A stretch of DNA of 39,277 bases from an uncultured Erwinia sp. Its GTDB lineage: Bacteria; Pseudomonadota; Gammaproteobacteria; Enterobacterales; Enterobacteriaceae. Numbering within the stretch: position 1 is the first letter of the stretch; each line of letters begins with the position of its first letter. The position numbers and the translations under genes are program-made. The stretch covers positions 1 to 39,277 of the forward strand of contig CAMIKG010000046.1 of NCBI GenBank assembly GCA_946221915.1, written 5' to 3'. Below, piece after piece: positions 33,584 to 39,277 of the stretch. Below the pieces are notes generated by a model. It saw only the letters and a program-made list of their open reading frames with translations. It did not search any database and was not told the origin of the DNA.

Positions 33584-34906
33584 ATGAATAATACAATCGC
33601 AGGTAAAACACGTATTCGCTGGTGGGTGGCAGGCCTGATGTGGCTGGCTATCGCCATCAACTATATTGACCGCACCGTGCTCTCCGCTGCTGCGCCCCAT
33701 CTGATCAGCGAACTGCAGCTGAATGCGGAAATGATGGGCTTTATTATGGCGGCGTTTTTCTGGTCCTACTCGCTGCTGCAAATCCCGGCGGGCTGGTTCG
33801 CTGACCGCTACGGGCAGAAAAAAGGTCTCGGCATCGCGGTTGGCTGGTGGTCGATCGCCACCGCAGCAATGGGTCTGGCGACCGGCTTCAAATCGCTGCT
33901 GGCGCTGCGTCTGGCGTTAGGCGTCGGTGAAGCGGCAGCCTATCCAAGCAACGCCGGTATTGCCGCACGCTGGTTCCCGGACCGCGAACGCGCCACCGTA
34001 TCCGGCCTGTTCGACAGCGCCTCGAAGTTTGGCGGCGCAGTGGCGATGCCGCTGATCGTCTGGATGATTTATGTCTTTGACTGGCGTCTGACCTTCCTGA
34101 TCATCGGCTCCATCGGGCTGTTCTGGGTGATCGCCTGGTACTTTATCTATGCCGAAAACCCGGAAGATCATAAACATATCAGCCCGCTGGAAGTACGCCA
34201 CATCCGTGACGGCCAGGCACAGATACACGGCGATAAATCCGTCCTGCCGATGAAATGGTACAAGCTGCTGCGCTACCGCAATATCTGGGCGATGTGCCTC
34301 GGCTTCTTTACCATCAACTACACCTCTTATTTCTTTATCACCTGGCTGCCAACTTACCTGGTGCAGGAAAAAGGGATGGATTTCATTAAGATGGGCATGG
34401 TTGCTGCGCTGCCGCTGATTGCCGGCATGGTAGTGGAAGTGATTGCGGGCTGGGCATCGGATCGCGTGGTGCACAGCGGCCGCCTGTCGCTGACCGCCAC
34501 CCGCAAACTGTTCCTGACCATCGGCCTGTTGATGGCGCTGTGCATCGGTTTCGCGCCGTTTACTGATTCCGTGTTTATGACCGTGTTCCTGCTGTGCGTG
34601 GCAAAATCCGGCACCACCGTTGCCGCTTCACAGGTGTGGGCACTGCCGGGCGATGTCGCGCCGAAAAACAGCGTGTCGATTGTCGCTGGCCTGCAGAATA
34701 CCGTCTCCAACCTGGGCGGTGCGGTCGGGCCGATTGTTACCGGTGCGATTGTCGCCGCCACCGGTTCCTTCACCATTGCGCTGGTGTTCTCCGCCGCGCT
34801 GGTGGTGCTGGGCATCCTCAACTATCTGTTCCTGCTGGGCAAAGTGGAGCCTATCGAAGAACAGGAAAACGTTAATGGTCACCCGATCTCCGCCGGTCGC
34901 GTTTAA
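33584..34906 (+). CDS. MFS transporter, anion:cation symporter family (hexuronate/aldarate type)
   Basis: 440 residues with about 12 membrane helices. N-terminal WLAIAINYIDRTVLSAAAP is typical of the ACS family (GudP/GarP/ExuT/DgoT), which carries acid sugars with protons. ADRYGQKKG is the MFS loop motif, and RWFPDRERATVSGLFDSASK is another ACS hallmark. Substrate is presumably a sugar acid related to the C4 acid handled by dtnK-pdxA2. The ribosome site before ATG 33584 is weak. It is the last gene before a strong hairpin. Confidence 0.88.
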   Translation: MNNTIAGKTRIRWWVAGLMWLAIAINYIDRTVLSAAAPHLISELQLNAEMMGFIMAAFFWSYSLLQIPAGWFADRYGQKKGLGIAVGWWSIATAAMGLATGFKSLLALRLALGVGEAAAYPSNAGIAARWFPDRERATVSGLFDSASKFGGAVAMPLIVWMIYVFDWRLTFLIIGSIGLFWVIAWYFIYAENPEDHKHISPLEVRHIRDGQAQIHGDKSVLPMKWYKLLRYRNIWAMCLGFFTINYTSYFFITWLPTYLVQEKGMDFIKMGMVAALPLIAGMVVEVIAGWASDRVVHSGRLSLTATRKLFLTIGLLMALCIGFAPFTDSVFMTVFLLCVAKSGTTVAASQVWALPGDVAPKNSVSIVAGLQNTVSNLGGAVGPIVTGAIVAATGSFTIALVFSAALVVLGILNYLFLLGKVEPIEEQENVNGHPISAGRV

Positions 34907-34920
34907 TTTCACCGGCAACA

Positions 34921-34953
34921 CCGTCACGCCTGAGCAATAAGGCGTGACGGTTT
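34921..34953 (+). terminator. Rho-independent terminator after the MFS gene
   Basis: Perfect 10-bp stem CCGTCACGCC (34921-34930) / GGCGTGACGG (34941-34950) and a short TTT, 14 bases after the MFS stop. It divides the island's plus-strand genes into two units. In 34954-35172 no gene is seen; the AT-rich stretch (for instance TTACGA ... GATAAC near 35075-35095) probably holds the promoter of the second unit, but I cannot fix it. Confidence 0.65.
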
Positions 34954-35172
34954 CACCTGTAATAGAAAATAAAAGCTGCATCGTATTAATGCTATACCGT
35001 CACGGGAAAATGAATAACAGACAAAAGCGTTGATTATTTATTTTAGCGGTCCGGTGAAGGACAGATTATTACGAATATCCGAGGTAGAAAGATAACTTAT
35101 TTTATCAACCCTACAGAAGCGTAAGAACGAACAGAAAGGTCGCTGCGCTTTTGCTCATCGTGAGGCATCACA

Positions 35173-36588
35173 ATGAAACAATTTACCGCTGAAGATACGC
35201 TGATAATTATTGGTATTGTTGTCGCGTATATTTTATTTACCACCTGGCTGACTTACCGGTTACGCAGTAAAAGTTCCGGCGACTTTATGGAAGGCTCGCG
35301 TGCGATGCCTGCTTTTATCGTCGGTGTGATGCTGATGTCGGAGTATATTGGCGCGAAATCTACCATTGGCACCGCGCAGGCCGCGTTCGAGGATGGCTTC
35401 GCCGCCTCGTGGTCGGTGATCGGCGCCGCGATCGGTTTCCCGATTTTCGGCCTGTTACTGGTGAAACGCATCTATAACACCGGAAAAATTACCATTTCCG
35501 GCGCAATTGCCGAGAAGTACGGCAACTCCACCAAGAACATTATCTCGCTGATTATGATCTACGCCCTGCTGCTGGTGAACGTAGGCAACTACGTCAGCGG
35601 TGCGGCAGCTATCTCTACGGTATTAAAAGTGAATCTGCCGGTGGCAGCATTTATCACCGCGATCGTCAGTACCTTCTACTTCGCCTTTGGCGGGATGAAA
35701 GGCATGGCGTGGGTGACGCTGCTGCACAGTGCGATTAAATATTTCGGCATCCTGGTTATTCTCGGCGTGGCGCTGCATATGACCGGCGGCATCAGCCCGA
35801 TGATTCAGGAGATGCCGAACTTCTACTGGACCTGGGACGGCAATGTCGGCGCCAGCACCATCTTTGCCTGGCTGATCGGCACTATCGGTTCCATCTTTTG
35901 CACCCAGTTCGTCATCCAGGCGATTTCATCCACCAAAGATGCCGCCTCGGCGAAACGCGCCACCTGGATTGCTTTCCTGTTCTGTATGCCGATTGCGCTG
36001 GCGATTGCGGTGATCGGCGTGGCGGCGAAATACCTGCATCCCGATATCAACAGCCTGTATGCGCTGCCGGTGTTCCTGCAGGATATGAACCCGTGGCTGG
36101 CGGGCATTGTCACCACCTCACTGGTGGCGTCGATCTTTGTCAGCGTCAGTACCGTGGCGCTGGCGATTGCCTCGCTGATTGTTAAAGATTTCTACGTGCC
36201 GTATCGCAACCCGACGCCAGAGCGCGAATTCAAAATGACGCGCTGGCTGTCGCTGGCGATCGGTTTCGCGCCGCTGGTGTTCGTGCTGTTCGTGCCGGAA
36301 GTGCTGAAGCTGTCGTTCTTCACCCGCGCCATTCGCCTGTCGATCTCCGTGGTGGCAGTGATCGCCTTCTATCTGCCGTTCTTTAAAAGCGCGCGCGGCG
36401 CCAATGCGGGCCTGATTGGCGCCTGTGTGGTGACCTCGGTGTGGTATCTGCTGGGCGATCCGTTCGGCATCAACAATATGTATGTCGCGCTGGTCACCCC
36501 GGCGGTGATCATGCTGATTGATCGCCTGATCCCGTCGCGCGCAGAGAGTAAGAAAACCAAACCTCAGATTCAAAAAAGTGGAGCCTAA
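35173..36588 (+). CDS. Sodium:solute symporter (SSS family)
   Basis: 471 residues with about 13 hydrophobic helices. Family features include the N-terminal SSGDFMEGSRAMPAFIVGVM, the SEYIGAKSTIG helix with small residues for Na+ binding, and SVSTVALAIASLIVKDFYVP near the second Na+ site. SSS proteins import sugars, sialic acid, amino acids or carboxylates; the substrate here is unknown but is probably that of the propeller enzyme encoded one base downstream. GTGAGG precedes ATG 35173. First gene of the second unit. Confidence 0.9.
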   Translation: MKQFTAEDTLIIIGIVVAYILFTTWLTYRLRSKSSGDFMEGSRAMPAFIVGVMLMSEYIGAKSTIGTAQAAFEDGFAASWSVIGAAIGFPIFGLLLVKRIYNTGKITISGAIAEKYGNSTKNIISLIMIYALLLVNVGNYVSGAAAISTVLKVNLPVAAFITAIVSTFYFAFGGMKGMAWVTLLHSAIKYFGILVILGVALHMTGGISPMIQEMPNFYWTWDGNVGASTIFAWLIGTIGSIFCTQFVIQAISSTKDAASAKRATWIAFLFCMPIALAIAVIGVAAKYLHPDINSLYALPVFLQDMNPWLAGIVTTSLVASIFVSVSTVALAIASLIVKDFYVPYRNPTPEREFKMTRWLSLAIGFAPLVFVLFVPEVLKLSFFTRAIRLSISVVAVIAFYLPFFKSARGANAGLIGACVVTSVWYLLGDPFGINNMYVALVTPAVIMLIDRLIPSRAESKKTKPQIQKSGA

Positions 36589-36589
36589 T

Positions 36590-37768
36590 ATGACTAACAC
36601 CGCCACCGTCGAACGCACTGGCGTTATCAGCCAGGCCGAACAGGACGCGCAGCAACTGACCGCCATGCTGCCTTCCACATGCCCGCAGAACCACGCGGCG
36701 AACCTGCTGCAGCTGCCTAATGGCGATCTGCTGTGCGTGTGGTTTGCCGGTACGCAGGAAGGTATCGCTGATATCTCCATTTACTGCTCGCGGCTGGAGA
36801 AAGGCAGCAACCGCTGGTCAGAAGCGGAAAAGCTGTCAGACGACCCAACCCGTTCCGAGCAGAATCCGGTGCTGTTCCTCGACCCGGACGATGTGTTGTG
36901 GCTGCTGTATACCGCGCAGAAATCCGGTAACCAGGACACCGCGATTGTGCGTTACCGCCAGTCACGTGACTTTGGCCGCAGCTGGGGACCGATCGATACC
37001 CTGCTCGACCAGCCCGGTACCTTTATCCGCCAGCCGGTGGTGGTGCTGGACAATGGCGACTGGCTGCTGCCGGTGTTCTACTGCCGCACCCAGCCCGGAG
37101 AAAAATGGGTGGGCAATAATGACGACAGCGCGGTAAAAATTTCCAGCGACAAGGGCAAAAGCTGGCGTGATGTCGCGGTGCCGGACAGCACCGGCTGCGT
37201 GCATATGAATATCACCCTGCTGCAGGATGGCAGCCTGCTGGCGCTGTACCGCAGCCGCTGGGCGGATGCGATTTACCAGAGCCGTTCCACCGATGGCGGC
37301 AACAGCTGGTCTGCACCGCAGGCCACCGAACTGCCGAACAATAACTCGTCGATTCAGGTCACCACGCTGAAAAACGGTCATCTGGCGCTGGTGTTCAACA
37401 AGATGAGCGCGGCGGATGCCACGGAACGCCGCACCTCGCTGTATGACGAAATTGAAGATGACGAAGATGATGTGGCGGTAGCGGCTGAACCGCAGGTGCA
37501 GACTGGCCGCACAGCGTTCTGGGGCGCACCGCGTGCGCCGATGACGCTGGCGATCTCCACCGATGGTGGCAAAAGCTGGCCGTATCAGCGCAATCTCGAC
37601 GAGGGCGACGGCTACTGCATGACCAATAATTCCCGGCAGAAACTGAACCGCGAGTTCTCCTACCCGTCGGTTAAAGAAGGCGTCAATGGCGAACTGCATA
37701 TTGCCTACACGTATTTTCGTCAGGCGATTAAATATGTGCGCGTCAGCGAAGACTGGCTGCTGAAGTAA
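36590..37768 (+). CDS. Cytoplasmic Asp-box (sialidase-like, BNR) beta-propeller protein
   Basis: 392 residues. Four Asp boxes (S/T-x-D-x-G-x-x-W type) at about 125-132, 185-192, 233-240 and 323-330 show a sialidase-type propeller. There is no signal peptide, so it acts in the cytoplasm on an imported substrate. The sialidase RIP arginine motif near the N-terminus is absent; instead NHAANLLQLPNGDLLCVWFA is found, as in the BNR_2 group of unknown specificity. An acidic insertion (about 286-300, YDEIEDDEDD) interrupts the propeller. It may be a glycosidase or a lyase. ATG 36590 is one base after the symporter stop. Confidence 0.8.
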   Translation: MTNTATVERTGVISQAEQDAQQLTAMLPSTCPQNHAANLLQLPNGDLLCVWFAGTQEGIADISIYCSRLEKGSNRWSEAEKLSDDPTRSEQNPVLFLDPDDVLWLLYTAQKSGNQDTAIVRYRQSRDFGRSWGPIDTLLDQPGTFIRQPVVVLDNGDWLLPVFYCRTQPGEKWVGNNDDSAVKISSDKGKSWRDVAVPDSTGCVHMNITLLQDGSLLALYRSRWADAIYQSRSTDGGNSWSAPQATELPNNNSSIQVTTLKNGHLALVFNKMSAADATERRTSLYDEIEDDEDDVAVAAEPQVQTGRTAFWGAPRAPMTLAISTDGGKSWPYQRNLDEGDGYCMTNNSRQKLNREFSYPSVKEGVNGELHIAYTYFRQAIKYVRVSEDWLLK

Positions 37769-37817
37769 CCTCATCACGGCTGCCTGCCTTGCGGGCAGTC
37801 GGTACAGGAGATCACGC

Positions 37818-38300
37818 ATGATCACAGGTAATTTATCCGCGCTAAAACTGGCAACGCTGCCGCCGGTGCTGTTAGCGCTATTGTCGCGCCCGGAGTTTAG
37901 TCTGGCGGCACTGCAGGCGCAGGATGACGGTAAAATCCAGCCAGAAGACGCGGGCTGGTTCTGCAATATTGGTCCGGCACATACCGCCGTGCGCGAGACG
38001 CGCCACACCGAGTTTCACCGCCAGTATCTGGACATTCAGGTGATGCTCGCCGGAGAAGAGATCATTCACTTCTCCTGTGAAGATGCGCGTAATCTGGCGG
38101 CAGAAGAGCGCAAGCCGGATCTGTTTATCGTCGGCCAGCCGCAGCTGACCCAGGCGGTGCATCTGCGCACCGGGGATTTTGTTACCTTTTACCCTGGCGA
38201 GGCACACCAGGCGCTGTGCGCCGTGGGTGAGCCGGCGGCAGTACGCAAAGCGGTGTTTAAAATTCCGCTGGCGATGCTGGAAAGCGGGAGAGATGCATAA
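37818..38300 (+). CDS. YhcH/YjgK/YiaL (NanQ, DUF386) family protein
   Basis: 160-residue cupin-like protein. The metal-binding residues are visible in TRHTEFHRQYLDIQVMLAG (His, Glu, His) and YPGEAHQAL. E. coli NanQ (YhcH) of this family is an N-acetylneuraminate anomerase, and other members sit in operons for sugar acids, so an anomerase or sugar-processing role on the released monosaccharide is likely. AGGAGA precedes ATG 37818. Together with the propeller and the NanA-like lyase it gives the island a sialic-acid-operon look without proving that substrate. Confidence 0.87.
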   Translation: MITGNLSALKLATLPPVLLALLSRPEFSLAALQAQDDGKIQPEDAGWFCNIGPAHTAVRETRHTEFHRQYLDIQVMLAGEEIIHFSCEDARNLAAEERKPDLFIVGQPQLTQAVHLRTGDFVTFYPGEAHQALCAVGEPAAVRKAVFKIPLAMLESGRDA

Positions 38301-38334
38301 TGCAGCTGAAGAGACAGAAAAGCGGAGGAGTCGC

Positions 38335-38442
38335 ATGATGCAGCTAATCATACTGGAAGCGAAAGGCGTGGCAGATAGCACTGACGCAGCTGGCAATCGG
38401 ATAAACCCAGTGATGCGAGGGAATACGGAGGAGACAGTATGA
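38335..38442 (+). CDS. Putative 35-residue ORF coupled to the SDR gene
   Basis: Starts ATGATG (38335) with GGAGGAG seven bases or so upstream and ends in TGA overlapping the SDR start (ATGA). It encodes MMQLIILEAKGVADSTDAAG and a further 15 residues, not recognised. A 12-codon ORF (38300-38338) that begins within the yhcH-type stop (TAATG) overlaps its start in turn. This could be real translational relay, or the remnant of a decayed gene. Confidence 0.35.
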   Translation: MMQLIILEAKGVADSTDAAGNRINPVMRGNTEETV

Positions 38443-39116
38443 CGCGACATGCACTGGTCACTGGCGCGAGTTCCGGTATTGGCGCAGCCATTACCAATAA
38501 ATTGCTGCAGGAAGGCTGGGCGGTGACGGGCCTGAGCCGCAGCGTGGTGACGCGCGACAATCCGGCGTTCCGTTCCCTGTCAGTGGATCTGTTTGATACT
38601 GCGGCATTAAAGCAGGCGTTAACCGATCTGCCGCCAGTGGATGCGGTGATCCACGCCGCAGGGATGATGAAATCGGCGGCACTGGGTGAGCTGGATGAGG
38701 ACATCAGCGCACAGCTGTGGCAGCTGCATATCCGCGTAGCAGAAGTGCTGGCGAATCACTTCGCCCCACGCCTGCCCGCTGGCGGACGCATTGTGCTGCT
38801 TGGCAGCCGCACGTCGACGGGCGCGGCGGGACGCAGCCAGTATGTCGCCACTAAATCGGCGATGAAAGGCATGGTGCGCAGCTGGGCGGCGGAGCTGGCG
38901 ACAAAAGGGATTACGGTGAATATTGTCGCGCCGGGCGCAACGGAAACGCCGATGCTGAAGCAGCCAGGACGGGAAAGTTCGCCGCCAAAACTGCCGCCGA
39001 TTGGCCGTTTTATTCAGCCTGCGGAAGTGGCGGAGCTGGTGCACTATCTGCTGTCGCCGCAGGCCGGGGCGATTACCGGGCAGGAGCTGGTGATCTGTGG
39101 CGGTGCGTCGCTATGA
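38439..39116 (+). CDS. Short-chain dehydrogenase/reductase
   Basis: 225-residue classical SDR. TGASSGIG (cofactor loop), HAAG in place of NNAG, catalytic Ser in LLGSRTS and the YVATK motif, and the C-terminal GQELVICGGAS are intact. The residue after the second strand is Ser-Arg (LSRS), which favours NADP over NAD. The substrate is presumably a sugar or sugar acid of the pathway. GGAGGAG lies before ATG 38439. Last gene of the island in this window. Confidence 0.87.
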   Translation: MTRHALVTGASSGIGAAITNKLLQEGWAVTGLSRSVVTRDNPAFRSLSVDLFDTAALKQALTDLPPVDAVIHAAGMMKSAALGELDEDISAQLWQLHIRVAEVLANHFAPRLPAGGRIVLLGSRTSTGAAGRSQYVATKSAMKGMVRSWAAELATKGITVNIVAPGATETPMLKQPGRESSPPKLPPIGRFIQPAEVAELVHYLLSPQAGAITGQELVICGGASL

Positions 39117-39150
39117 CGGCGCAGGGGAAACTGTCGACTCCGGCGTGACG

Positions 39151-39202
39151 CTCCCTCCCCCGCGCTGCGGGGGAGGGCTGGGGAGGGGGAGCTGTCAACT
39201 CC
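39151..39202. repeat. GC-rich hairpin repeat, copy 3
   Basis: Perfect 11-bp hairpin CCCTCCCCCGC (39153-39163) / GCGGGGGAGGG (39167-39177), followed by CTGGGGAGGGGGAGCTG. Its reverse complement aligns with 3995-4050 almost base for base outside the loop. It sits just 3' of the SDR gene. Confidence 0.7.
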
Positions 39203-39211
39203 GTGCCAGGT

Positions 39212-39260
39212 GTTCCCCCCTCCTGACATCCCCCCCGTTTTACGGGGGAAGGAATCGGAC
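39212..39260. repeat. GC-rich hairpin repeat, divergent copy 4
   Basis: CCCCCGT (39232-39238) / ACGGGGG (39242-39248), preceded by TTCCCCCCTCC and followed by AAGGAATCGG. It has the same layout as copy 2 but in the opposite direction to copy 3, so the two lie head to head. Confidence 0.5.
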
Positions 39261-39277
39261 ACAGTCCTGCCTCGCGA

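Noticed and set aside
1..39277. CRISPR array, tRNA, rRNA, insertion sequence or prophage
   Set aside because: No regularly spaced repeats, cloverleaf genes, transposase/integrase or phage structural genes were seen; the only dispersed repeats are the hairpin elements reported.

Overview
The window is chromosomal DNA of a gamma-proteobacterium of the order Enterobacterales. The backbone order mrcB-hrpB-thpR-sfsA-dksA-gluQ-pcnB-folK-panBC-panD-yadHG-can-hpt-cueO-yacC-speE-speD is the same as in Escherichia coli, and most proteins can be aligned with their E. coli counterparts by eye. The differences (no fhuA between mrcB and fhuC, no gcd between hpt and cueO, no fimbrial operon between folK and panB, an EsaR-type LuxR regulator after panD) suggest a member of the Erwiniaceae (Pantoea/Erwinia/Mixta-like). 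That placement is an inference, not proven.

Layout. 1-4056: Fur-type promoter and fhuCDB hydroxamate-siderophore importer (minus strand), flanked by two copies of a GC-rich hairpin repeat. 4057-9131: mrcB (PBP1b) and hrpB (minus). 9182-16226: housekeeping run on the plus strand: thpR, sfsA, dksA, gluQ, pcnB (which starts at a rare AUU codon upstream of its first ATG), folK, panB, panC, panD. 16505-17233: an AT-rich quorum-sensing type LuxR gene with a TTG start and no synthase gene beside it. 17392-20457: yadHG ABC exporter, can, hpt. 20621-22953: a variable pocket where E. coli carries gcd. It holds a putative 34-residue membrane peptide, a PLP-dependent cystathionine gamma-synthase-like enzyme, and an StbD/StbE (RelBE-type) toxin-antitoxin pair with its own promoter, palindrome and terminator. 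23080-27060: cueO with a CueR/MerR-type 19-bp-spacer promoter, yacC, speE, speD.

27094-39116 is a catabolic island next to speD that does not belong to the E. coli backbone. On the minus strand, dtnK-pdxA2-deoR form a tight operon for C4 acid sugars (D-threonate type: kinase, then oxidative decarboxylation to DHAP, with a DeoR-family repressor at the end). Divergent from it are an iron-type alcohol dehydrogenase, a DapA/NanA-family lyase, a D-2-hydroxyacid dehydrogenase and an MFS anion symporter. These end at a strong hairpin and are followed by a second unit: a sodium:solute symporter, a cytoplasmic Asp-box (sialidase-like) beta-propeller, a YhcH/NanQ-family protein, a tiny coupled ORF and a short-chain dehydrogenase. 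The two divergent promoters share one near-consensus CRP site about 41 bp from each predicted start, and a perfect 14-bp palindrome lies inside the dtnK promoter. Taken together it looks like a glucose-repressed pathway that imports a glycoside or acid sugar, releases it inside the cell, cleaves it to pyruvate plus a short aldehyde, and feeds a C4 acid to DHAP. The substrate cannot be read from the sequence. The window ends in two more copies of the hairpin repeat. I see no rRNA, tRNA, insertion sequence, prophage or CRISPR array.
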